Of a stretch of DNA of 8,860 nucleotides, positions 1 to 6,187 are shown one piece after another. Below the pieces are notes generated by a model that ran no database searches, was not told where the DNA came from, and saw only the letters and a program-made list of their open reading frames with translations. The position numbers and the translations under genes were made by a program. Where the stretch lies: contig CAZPQV010000076.1 in the NCBI GenBank assembly GCA_964588705.1, positions 1-8,860 on the forward strand. Reading direction: 5' to 3'. Origin of the DNA: CAZPQV01 sp964588705 (GTDB taxonomy: Bacteria > Bacteroidota > Bacteroidia > Flavobacteriales > Weeksellaceae). Within the stretch, counting starts at the first letter, position 1, and each line of letters begins with the position of its first letter.

Positions 1-169
1 AATGAGTGGAGATGTAGGTGTAGAAAGAGTATTCCCAATTAACATGCCTGCTCTACAGAAAATTGAAGTGGACAGAAGAGGTAAAGTTAGAAGAGCAAGA
101 ATCTACTACTTCAGAGATCTTAGAGGTAAGAAAGCGAGAATTAAAGACGCTACTTTCAAAAAGAAATAA
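1..169 (+). CDS. rplS: Large ribosomal subunit protein bL19, C-terminal part (5' truncated)
   Basis: This is the 3' end of the gene for ribosomal protein bL19, a 50S subunit protein at the interface with the 30S subunit. The reading frame runs through base 2 (ATG) to the TAA at 167-169. The visible 55 residues contain the bL19 signature: SGDVGVERVFPINMP, then a basic stretch with KVRRARIYYFRDLRGKKARIK and a lysine-rich end. The full protein is usually about 115-120 residues, so roughly half lies upstream of the window. The ATG at base 2 is an internal methionine, not the start. An intrinsic terminator follows 20 bp after the stop, so this is the end of its transcription unit. The assignment is made from the conserved C-terminal sequence and is secure. 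Confidence 0.95.
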   Translation, partial: MSGDVGVERVFPINMPALQKIEVDRRGKVRRARIYYFRDLRGKKARIKDATFKKK

Positions 170-189
170 GATTCAGACAACAACAATAG

Positions 190-229
190 AAAAACCACGC
201 GAAGTAATTCGGGTGGTTTTTCGTTTTTT
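190..229 (+). terminator. Intrinsic terminator of rplS
   Basis: The arms AAAAACCAC (190-198) and GTGGTTTTT (213-221) pair. Inside them CGAA (200-203) and TTCG (208-211) close a GTAA tetraloop, with one G-G mismatch (199/212). A second T run (224-229) follows. It lies 20 bp after the rplS stop and fits a Rho-independent terminator. Confidence 0.85.
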
Positions 230-234
230 CGAGG

Positions 235-283
235 AACACAAAGAACACGAAGTTTTGCACGAAGGACACAGAGGTTTTGTGTT
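235..283. repeat. Degenerate 9-bp repeat cluster of the ACACRAAG type
   Basis: Four 9-bp units lie in two adjacent pairs separated by TTT: AACACAAAG (235-243), AACACGAAG (244-252), TGCACGAAG (256-264) and GACACAGAG (265-273). The first eight bases, AACACAAA (235-242), also form an inverted repeat with TTTGTGTT (276-283). It is non-coding and sits between two terminators in a convergent spacer. From memory, similar ACACAAAG/ACACGAAG strings occur in spacers of Chryseobacterium-like genomes; that is not tested here. Function unknown. Confidence 0.6.
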
Positions 284-302
284 GGATCTATGAAAATATT
301 TG

Positions 303-340
303 CTTTTTCTGAACGTGCGGAGGCACGTTCTTACAAAAAG
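303..340. repeat. Strong GC-rich hairpin in the rplS/aminopeptidase spacer
   Basis: A perfect 8-bp inverted repeat, GAACGTGC (311-318) and GCACGTTC (323-330), closes a GGAG loop. It is flanked by CTTTTT (303-308) and AAAAAG (335-340), which extend the arms past a small internal bulge. It lies in a convergent spacer that already has a terminator for each gene, so it is either a back-up terminator without a good T run next to the stem, or part of a dispersed palindromic repeat. Confidence 0.6.
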
Positions 341-344
341 GAAA

Positions 345-376
345 ACAAAAAAAGTGCAGAACATCCATCTGCACTT
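345..376 (-). terminator. Intrinsic terminator of the M24 aminopeptidase gene
   Basis: A perfect 9-bp stem is formed by AAGTGCAGA (352-360) and TCTGCACTT (368-376) around a 7-base loop. Read on the minus strand, the stem runs directly into a T run (plus-strand A run 345-353). It lies about 48 bp beyond the aminopeptidase stop codon. Confidence 0.85.
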
Positions 377-394
377 CAAAAATTTCATCTATAA

Positions 395-422
395 GTTCTT
401 ATCTCTTAGTTCTTATCTCTTA
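395..422. repeat. Tandem 14-bp direct repeat
   Basis: GTTCTTATCTCTTA occurs twice without a gap (395-408 and 409-422). The second copy ends one base before the aminopeptidase stop codon (424-426, minus strand). On the minus strand it reads as TAAGAGATAAGAAC units within the 3' untranslated leader to the terminator. It is non-coding; no function can be assigned. Confidence 0.75.
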
Positions 423-423
423 A

Positions 424-2190
424 CTACAAAGGTTTTACCAATTCCAGGAACCATTCTTTCACTTCTCCTTCTAAGTGTGGAGCAAGTTTTTCTTCAACCC
501 ATTTATGGTAATTGTTCAGCCATTCAATTTCGGAATCTGATAACAGTTCTTTTACAATGGCTTCTTTGAAGAACGGACAAATCGTAAGGGTTTCAAAATC
601 GTAGAATTCTGCAAATTCAGTCGTTTTATATTTTCTTACGGCAATCAGGTTTTCGTGGCGGATTCCGTATTGGTTTTCGATATAAAGTCCAGGTTCATTA
701 GAAACCACCATTCCCGGAATTAAATCTTGCGGATTCATATCCTTTCTGATATTCTGCGGTCCTTCGTGAACGTTCATAAAACTTCCAACACCGTGCCCAG
801 TGCCGTGGTTATACTCTTTTCCGTCCATCCAAAGCGGTAATCTTGCGATGGCATCCAAATGAACGCCTTTTGTTCCTTTCGGAAATTTCACCATCGAAAG
901 TCGAATCATTCCCTGCAAAACCAAAGTGGAGTCTTTCTTATACTTTTCGGAAACTTCACCAACCGGAAAAGTTCTTGTAATATCCGTAGTTCCTTCTAAA
1001 TACTGACCTCCGGAATCCACCAAAATACTTCCGAAATTCGTAACTTCTTCACTCTCTGTTTCACTTGCCGAATAGTGAGGAATAGCATCATTTCCTTTGT
1101 AACCAACGATACTTCCAAAGCTCACACCCACGAAATTTTCTCCCTGTGCACGGAATTTTTCAAGTTCTAAACCAATCGAATATTCGGTCATAGGAATTTT
1201 TCCAACGTTGTGTTTCAGCCAATAAAGAAACTTCACCATTGCAACGCCATCACGAACCATCACTGTTCGGAAACCTTCCAATTCAGTTTCATTTTTAATG
1301 GCTTTCATCAAGTTTCCGGGAACCGGAGCTTTGATGAATTTATTTCCTTCCAAAGCAAAGAAAATTGCCTGATTGCTGTTTGGAGAAATCAGCACCGATT
1401 GGTTTTTCTGATCTTTCAGATAATCGAAAAATGAATCATAATCCATCGTATCAACCCCTGAATTTTGCAGATGCTGTTTAGCTTCATCATTCAATTTTTC
1501 CTTATCAACAAATAATATTGCATTATCTTCAGAAAGCACAACATAACCTAAAAATACCGGATTACATTCCACATCACTTCCTCTCAAATTCAGTGTCCAA
1601 GCGACATCATCCAAACTTGAAATCACGTGAAGCGTAGCATTTTGTTCAGCCATTTTCGCACGGATATCTTTCAGCTTATCAGCGACAGATTTTCCGGCTC
1701 TTTCCACAGGGTGCACAAAAACAGGATTTTTCACCGGAGTTCCGCGGTCTGTCCAAATATCTTTCAGCAGTGGCATATCCACCACTTTTATATTTTTTTC
1801 GGCAAGTTTAGTAGTCATTTCTTCCCAATTTGCATTAGATGTTGCCAGCGCATTTACTGCAACCGTTCCGCCTTCTTTCACTTCACTTTTAAGCCAGGTA
1901 ATATAATCAGGAACGCCGTCTAGACCCATTTTCATCAGTTCAAAATCCGAACCTGCAAGTTCTTTCGGTGCCTGAATAAAATATCTCCCATCCGTCCAAA
2001 CTCCAGCATTATTCTGGCTCAAAACTCCAAAACCTGCAGAACCCGTAAAACCCGTAAGCCAGGCACGTTCCTTCCATTCTCCCGGCAAATATTCGCTCAT
2101 ATGAGGATCTGCCGAAAACACTACAAACGCATCAATATTTTCTTTGGACATCGCTTCACGCAGCAACGCCACTTTGTCTTTTGAAGTCAT
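424..2190 (-). CDS. Xaa-Pro aminopeptidase (aminopeptidase P, M24B family)
   Basis: A 588-residue cytoplasmic metallopeptidase that should remove an N-terminal residue preceding proline, releasing amino acids from proline-containing peptides. It has the long three-domain layout of eukaryotic-type aminopeptidase P (XPNPEP1-like): two creatinase-type N-terminal domains (about 1-135 and 150-300), a pita-bread catalytic domain (about 305-520) and a short M24 C-terminal domain (about 525-588). All five dinuclear-metal ligands are visible: D392 (VDSGGQY), D403 (TTDITRT), H466 (GTGHGVG), E499 (SNEPGLY) and E513 (RHENL). The further conserved histidines are H372 (PHYS), H462 and H475. Spacing between ligands matches the family. 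There is no signal peptide. The ATG at 2188-2190 is used because the N-terminal domain begins immediately after it and a promoter-like element lies just upstream. It ends with its own terminator and is convergent with rplS. The ATPase gene lies 52 bp upstream with no terminator between them, so some co-transcription is possible. Confidence 0.93.
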   Translation of the reverse strand: MTSKDKVALLREAMSKENIDAFVVFSADPHMSEYLPGEWKERAWLTGFTGSAGFGVLSQNNAGVWTDGRYFIQAPKELAGSDFELMKMGLDGVPDYITWLKSEVKEGGTVAVNALATSNANWEEMTTKLAEKNIKVVDMPLLKDIWTDRGTPVKNPVFVHPVERAGKSVADKLKDIRAKMAEQNATLHVISSLDDVAWTLNLRGSDVECNPVFLGYVVLSEDNAILFVDKEKLNDEAKQHLQNSGVDTMDYDSFFDYLKDQKNQSVLISPNSNQAIFFALEGNKFIKAPVPGNLMKAIKNETELEGFRTVMVRDGVAMVKFLYWLKHNVGKIPMTEYSIGLELEKFRAQGENFVGVSFGSIVGYKGNDAIPHYSASETESEEVTNFGSILVDSGGQYLEGTTDITRTFPVGEVSEKYKKDSTLVLQGMIRLSMVKFPKGTKGVHLDAIARLPLWMDGKEYNHGTGHGVGSFMNVHEGPQNIRKDMNPQDLIPGMVVSNEPGLYIENQYGIRHENLIAVRKYKTTEFAEFYDFETLTICPFFKEAIVKELLSDSEIEWLNNYHKWVEEKLAPHLEGEVKEWFLELVKPL

Positions 2191-2213
2191 AAATATTTTA
2201 CTTTTTAAAGATT

Positions 2214-2247
2214 TAAAGGTACGAATTTTTGATTTTTTCTCCTCAAA
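2214..2247 (-). promoter_or_regulatory. Possible promoter of the M24 aminopeptidase
   Basis: On the minus strand, TTTG (2247-2244) is followed after 22 bases by TACCTTTA (2221-2214), a near match to the Bacteroidota TTG / TAnnTTTG promoter. This predicts a transcript start about 15-20 bases before the ATG. The upstream box overlaps the ATPase stop codon (2243-2245). In AT-rich DNA such matches are weak evidence. Confidence 0.35.
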
Positions 2248-4738
2248 TTCTCTTCATCAATTTATAAATATCAAACCAAACCACTGAAATTACGGCAACA
2301 GAAAGTGCTGTCAGCAGTTCAGTCCCATTTAGTGCTGTCAGTTTGAAAAATTCCGTTACCGGACTGAAATACAGCATTAAAGCCAATAACACCAAAGTAA
2401 TAAGCGTAATCCAAATCAGCAGCGGATTGCGTTTTTTGAAGCTTTCGAACATCGTGTAGAAAAACGAACGGTTCATAAAACTCAACAAAATATTAGCAAA
2501 AATCAGAGTGGTAAATACCATTGCACGAACTTTTTCTTCACTACCACCGTTTTGATAAGTCATTTGATAAACAAACAGAACGCCTGCCGTAATCACCAAT
2601 CCCTGAACGATACTTACCATTAACTCCTTAAATGAAAGGAAAGTTTCCGTCATTGGTCTTGGTTTTCGCTGCATTGTATTGCTTTCCATCGGTTCGTTTT
2701 CATACACAATAGAACAGGTCGGTCCCATCACCAGTTCAAGGAAAATTACGTGAACCGGCGTGAAAATCTGCGGAAATGCCCAACCCAAAAACAGCGGCAT
2801 CGACACCGTAAGAATAATCGGAATATGGATCGAAATAATGTACTGAATCGCTTTTTTGATGTTGGTATAAATTCTTCTGCCGGCAGCAATTCCGGTGACC
2901 AATTTATCCAAATCGTCGTTGGTAATAACGAGAGAAGCGGCCGCTTTTGCGATTTCAGTTCCTTTTTGTCCCATTGCAACGCCAATATGCGACGCTTTCA
3001 GCGCCGGTCCGTCGTTCACTCCATCGCCGAGCATGGCAACCACTTCCCCATTTTTCTTCAGAGCATTCACTACAGAAAGTTTGGCTTCCGGGAACATTCT
3101 GGTAAATAAAGTGGTTTTGTCGGCAACTGGTATCAGTTCGTTTTCATTCAAATCCTGGACTTCATTACCATTCTTTACTGTGGAACTGTTCCGGATTCCT
3201 GCCTGCTCTGCAATGGTTTTCGTGGTTTCGGCATTGTCTCCTGTGATGACTTTCACTTTGATTCCTGCATTGTAAATATGTTCAAAAACTTCGTTAATGC
3301 CCTTTTTCGGAGGATCATAAAATACGACGAATCCGAGAAATTCAAATTCAATATCCTGCTGTCTTTTTGGAAAATCGTTCCCTTCAAAATCCGATTTTGC
3401 AACGCCCAGAACACGGTATCCTTTCTTGCCAAATTCATTCACCTTTTCCCTCAGTTGGTTTTTCTCAGATTCAGAAAGTGTCGAAACCTGTATAATCACT
3501 TCAGGGGCGCCTTTCGTTGCAATAATCCGTTCACCATTTTCGTCTTCAAAAAGATGCGTCATCATTGGCGGTTTTCCTTCCAGCGGATATTCATGAAACA
3601 TGTGAAAATCTTTCCGTAAATCCTCTTTTTGAGTGACTTCATACACCTTATGAAGTGTTTTTTCCATCGGATCGAAAGGCACAGGTTCACTGCTCCACAT
3701 CGCATACCCAATGACTTCGGAATTATGTTCATCCTGAAACTGGTCTTCAGAAAACGTGCGGTTCGTTTTGAAATCATATACCGATTTCAGCTGCATGGAA
3801 TTTTCGGTAATGGTTCCGGTTTTATCGGTACAGATTATTGTGGTACTGCCTAACGTTTCTACAATACTTGACTTTTTGATGATGATTCCTTCGCGCATCA
3901 GTTTCCACGCGCCCAAAGCCATGAATGTGGTAAAAGCGACCGGAATTTCCTCCGGTAAAATCGACATAGCAAGTGTTAAACCATTCAGCAAACTCTGGAT
4001 TAAATCCCTCGTTTGATAATAATTCACAACGCAAACCATCAGAAACACGATAATTCCAATGACAGCCATTGTTTTCACAAATTTTTCAATCTGAATCTGC
4101 AGCGGCGATTTTTCATCTTTAATATTCTGAAGCGACTCGCCGATTTTCCCCAATTTGGTTTCTCTTCCAATCTGTTCCACTTCAAAAACTGCTAATCCGG
4201 AAACCGTCAGCGTTCCACTATAGACTTTATTATCTTCAGATTCACTGTCTTTAAACACTGAAAAACTTTCACCGGTCAGTGAAGATTCATTCACCGAAAA
4301 ATCGTTGCTGTGAAGGATTCTGCCATCGGCATTGATGATTTTTCCTTCTTCAGTTAACGCCAAATCACCAACCGCAATTTCGTGCGTGGGAATTTCAATA
4401 ATCTTCGAGTCGCGGATGACTTTACTTAGTGGTTCATTCAGTTTCTCAAGCTCTTCCAACGCCTTTTTACTTCGGTTGTCCTGATAGAAAGAAATTCCTG
4501 AAACCGCCACAATTGCGCCCAGCATAAACAGTGCTTCGCCATAATTTCCGACAATCAAATAGATAATCGCAATGGCAATGAGAAGGATGAGCATGGGCTC
4601 TTTCAGAATGTCTAAAAGCAGACTGAGCCACGAATTCTTCTCCATAGCTTTCATCTGATTGTAGCCAAATTTTTCCCGTGAGATTTCGAGTTCGGCTTTG
4701 GTGAGACCTTTTAAATGTTCAGGAATGTTGTAAGGCAT
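2243..4738 (-). CDS. P-type cation-translocating ATPase (P2-like, probably cation export)
   Basis: An 831-residue inner-membrane pump using ATP through a phospho-aspartate cycle. In order it shows: the cation-ATPase N-terminal segment (about 5-45), helices M1/M2 (about 47-83), the actuator TGES (155-158), M3/M4 with PEEIP (262-266), phosphorylation site DKTGT (D305), nucleotide-binding KGAPE (409-413), DPPK (475-478), TGDN (499-502), hinge GDGVNDGP (571-578), and six further helices (about 630-827). The catalytic cycle is therefore intact. The ion-site helices differ from calcium pumps of the SERCA type: M4 keeps E263, but by my alignment M5 has H638 and I641 where SERCA has N768 and E771, and M6 has E668, M671 and G672 where SERCA has N796, T799 and D800. 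There is no heavy-metal-binding domain or CPC motif, so it is not a P1B pump. The substrate is not settled; Ca2+ or Mn2+ are guesses. The frame extends 25 codons further upstream, but MPYNIPEHLKGLT is the natural start: the predicted promoter lies inside the longer version, whose extra residues are low-complexity spacer translation. Confidence 0.9.
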   Translation of the reverse strand: MPYNIPEHLKGLTKAELEISREKFGYNQMKAMEKNSWLSLLLDILKEPMLILLIAIAIIYLIVGNYGEALFMLGAIVAVSGISFYQDNRSKKALEELEKLNEPLSKVIRDSKIIEIPTHEIAVGDLALTEEGKIINADGRILHSNDFSVNESSLTGESFSVFKDSESEDNKVYSGTLTVSGLAVFEVEQIGRETKLGKIGESLQNIKDEKSPLQIQIEKFVKTMAVIGIIVFLMVCVVNYYQTRDLIQSLLNGLTLAMSILPEEIPVAFTTFMALGAWKLMREGIIIKKSSIVETLGSTTIICTDKTGTITENSMQLKSVYDFKTNRTFSEDQFQDEHNSEVIGYAMWSSEPVPFDPMEKTLHKVYEVTQKEDLRKDFHMFHEYPLEGKPPMMTHLFEDENGERIIATKGAPEVIIQVSTLSESEKNQLREKVNEFGKKGYRVLGVAKSDFEGNDFPKRQQDIEFEFLGFVVFYDPPKKGINEVFEHIYNAGIKVKVITGDNAETTKTIAEQAGIRNSSTVKNGNEVQDLNENELIPVADKTTLFTRMFPEAKLSVVNALKKNGEVVAMLGDGVNDGPALKASHIGVAMGQKGTEIAKAAASLVITNDDLDKLVTGIAAGRRIYTNIKKAIQYIISIHIPIILTVSMPLFLGWAFPQIFTPVHVIFLELVMGPTCSIVYENEPMESNTMQRKPRPMTETFLSFKELMVSIVQGLVITAGVLFVYQMTYQNGGSEEKVRAMVFTTLIFANILLSFMNRSFFYTMFESFKKRNPLLIWITLITLVLLALMLYFSPVTEFFKLTALNGTELLTALSVAVISVVWFDIYKLMKRI

Positions 4739-4762
4739 TTCACTTAAAAAAATAATAAAATA

Positions 4763-4794
4763 TAAAGTTATGAAATTTGAGCACCGAAAGCCAA
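4763..4794 (-). promoter_or_regulatory. Probable promoter of the P-type ATPase
   Basis: On the minus strand TTG (4794-4792) and TAACTTTA (4770-4763) are 21 bases apart, close to the Bacteroidota TTG / TAnnTTTG promoter. Predicted transcription starts around 4755-4757, about 18 bases before the ATG at 4738. This placement excludes the longer 5' extension of the reading frame. Confidence 0.45.
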
Positions 4795-4844
4795 TGCAAC
4801 GATAATTTAACATACCGATTCTAACTGTTTTGAATATTTATAAA

Positions 4845-4852
4845 TAATTTTG
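4845..4852 (+). promoter_or_regulatory. Probable -7 element of the lipoprotein gene
   Basis: TAATTTTG is an exact match to the Bacteroidota -7 consensus TAnnTTTG, 15 bases before the ATG at 4868. The nearest upstream TTG (4830-4832) is only 12 bases away, so no well-spaced -33 box is seen. The possible TTG start codon at 4850 lies inside this element, which argues against its use. Confidence 0.45.
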
Positions 4853-4867
4853 TTTAAAATCAATTCA

Positions 4868-5839
4868 ATGACTTTAAATAATCTTCTGAAATCGAACGAC
4901 CATCTTTTGTCATTTTATTTCTCATCCTTAAAAATATTCTGCTTTTTTATCTTCATTACAACTCTTAATTCCTGCCAGATTCAGCAGGCAAAAGTTGATG
5001 ACATTTCAAATTTCACATTAAAACCATTTACTGAAATAAAAGGTGTTGGCGCAGCTTCAGGACTAATCTATGGAGAAGATATTATTTATATTGTTTCTGA
5101 TAACTCTGATGTTTTGTACCAATATCAAGTGAAAACGCAACAGTTAAAGAAAACAAGCTTACGGAGCGATCAACAGACTTTAGAGAATATTGATAAAAAA
5201 GAAAAATCAGATTTTGAAGCGATTGCGTTTGATAACCAATATCATATTTTCGGTTCGGGATCCGGGAAGAATCGTAATCAGCTTTCAATTTTGGACAACA
5301 TTCAAGGAAATCTTACAGTAAAATCTTTAGACAAACTGTATGAAAGCTGTAGAAATTCGGATGACATCAGTGAAAAAGATTTCAATATTGAAGGTGTAGT
5401 TATTGATAAAAATTCACTTCTACTGTTTAACCGAGGAAACGGGCCCAATACCAAAAACGGTATTTTCAGAATCGAAAACTGGAAAAAGGATGATTTCGAT
5501 AAGCCGGTATTTTATCCTATTCCTCTACCGACCGTAGCAGACACGGCTTTCGGTTTTACCGACGTCATTAAGATTAAAGACAAAATCTATTTTCTTGCTG
5601 CTGCTGAAGGTGTTTCATCCACGTATCACGATGGCGAAATTCTGGGAAGTATAATTGGGATTATCAATTCAAAAACGATGACTTTAGAAAAAACACAAAA
5701 TATCAGCAATCATCATAAGTTTGAAGGAATCACTCCTTTTGAAATCGATGGAAAATCCAAAACATTTCTTTTGTGTGAAGATCCTGACAATGGCCAACCG
5801 GAAACTGTAATTTACCAGCTGTCATTTAGGATTTTTTGA
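4868..5839 (+). CDS. Lipoprotein with probable beta-propeller fold, function unknown
   Basis: A 323-residue predicted lipoprotein. A hydrophobic stretch (about residues 21-33) ends in the lipobox LNSC, with C36 as the lipidated residue, so it should be anchored in the outer or inner membrane after export. The part before the hydrophobic stretch is unusually long (about 20 residues) with few positive charges. The mature part has short repeated beta-strand blocks such as SGLIYGEDIIYIVSDNSDVLYQY, SDFEAIAFDNQYHIFGSGS, FNIEGVVI and HKFEGITPFEI. The recurrent 'E-G/A-I' strands with acidic residues are like phytase-like or esterase-like propellers. From memory it resembles the Bacteroidota family DUF6929; this is not checked. 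Two glycine-rich patches, GSGSGKNRNQ and NRGNGPNTKNG, may be surface loops or ligand sites. The ATG at 4868 is chosen over TTG at 4850 because the latter lies in the promoter. It is divergent from the ATPase gene. No catalytic residue can be named. Confidence 0.8.
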   Translation: MTLNNLLKSNDHLLSFYFSSLKIFCFFIFITTLNSCQIQQAKVDDISNFTLKPFTEIKGVGAASGLIYGEDIIYIVSDNSDVLYQYQVKTQQLKKTSLRSDQQTLENIDKKEKSDFEAIAFDNQYHIFGSGSGKNRNQLSILDNIQGNLTVKSLDKLYESCRNSDDISEKDFNIEGVVIDKNSLLLFNRGNGPNTKNGIFRIENWKKDDFDKPVFYPIPLPTVADTAFGFTDVIKIKDKIYFLAAAEGVSSTYHDGEILGSIIGIINSKTMTLEKTQNISNHHKFEGITPFEIDGKSKTFLLCEDPDNGQPETVIYQLSFRIF

Positions 5840-5989
5840 AACGCAAAGATTTTTAATTTTTTATTTAATCTTTTAGCTAGCAAAGATGACAAATAAATTC
5901 GTCGTGAAGCATTCGCTTTGTCAAATTCGCTAGCGAATTATTCCTTTGCTCTCTGAAAATTTTAGATTCTATTTGGAAACTTTGAGTTT
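5839..5989. repeat. Nested inverted-repeat intergenic element (about 150 bp)
   Basis: The outer arms are AAACGCAAAG (5839-5848) and CTTTGAGTTT (5980-5989), pairing at 9 of 10 positions. Next inwards, AGCTAGCAAAG (5875-5885) and CTTTGCTCTCT (5944-5954) pair at 9 of 11. Inside these, GACAAA (5888-5893) and TTTGTC (5917-5922) pair perfectly. A 16-bp perfect palindrome, AATTCGCTAGCGAATT, lies at 5924-5939, and GCTAGC occurs both at 5876-5881 and 5929-5934. It contains no open frame of note. It starts at the last base of the lipoprotein stop codon and may also end that transcript; AAAGATT (5845-5851) and AATCTTT (5867-5873) form a weak AT stem. It is best described as a MITE- or REP-like palindromic spacer element. 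Confidence 0.6.
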
Positions 5990-6187
5990 TAAAAATACAA
6001 AGCGTCTGTTACTAGCTATTTACATTAAATATGATTATTGAAGCCTAAATGCGCAACAGGTTGTAATTTATAAACTTATTATCGGTAAAGAACTGGTTTT
6101 TACATTTAAATTATTTACTCCTATTCTGACTTTCAATTTTTCGAATTCTTAATTTTTTTTTATCTTCCCACATCTAAATTGAAAAAT
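5990..6187. other. AT-rich spacer upstream of the M28 peptidase gene
   Basis: This is the remaining 198 bp before the peptidase start. I find no coding region and no strong hairpin. TACATTTA (6101-6108) is a partial match to the Bacteroidota -7 element but lacks a TTG at the expected distance. The promoter of the peptidase should lie here but cannot be placed. Confidence 0.4.

Noticed and set aside
235..283. Possible CRISPR-like array
   Set aside because: The units are only 9 bp, degenerate, and have no spacers of regular length.
63..569. Small plus- and minus-strand frames across the rplS/aminopeptidase spacer
   Set aside because: They run through terminators, hairpins and repeats, or overlap rplS and the aminopeptidase out of frame.
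2746..4195. Several open frames of 60-126 codons inside the ATPase gene on both strands
   Set aside because: They are out-of-frame shadows of a gene with all P-type ATPase motifs; their proteins have no recognisable motif.
424..4738. A confirmed ATPase-aminopeptidase operon
   Set aside because: The 52-bp gap has no terminator, but it has a promoter-like element for the aminopeptidase and no functional link is evident, so co-transcription remains only possible.
4739..4813. 25-residue N-terminal extension of the ATPase
   Set aside because: It covers the predicted promoter and does not match the family's N-terminus, which starts naturally at MPYNIPEHLKG.
6061..6108. Promoter for the M28 gene (TACATTTA at 6101-6108)
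   Set aside because: There is no TTG at the proper distance and the predicted leader is long; kept only as a mention in the spacer entry.
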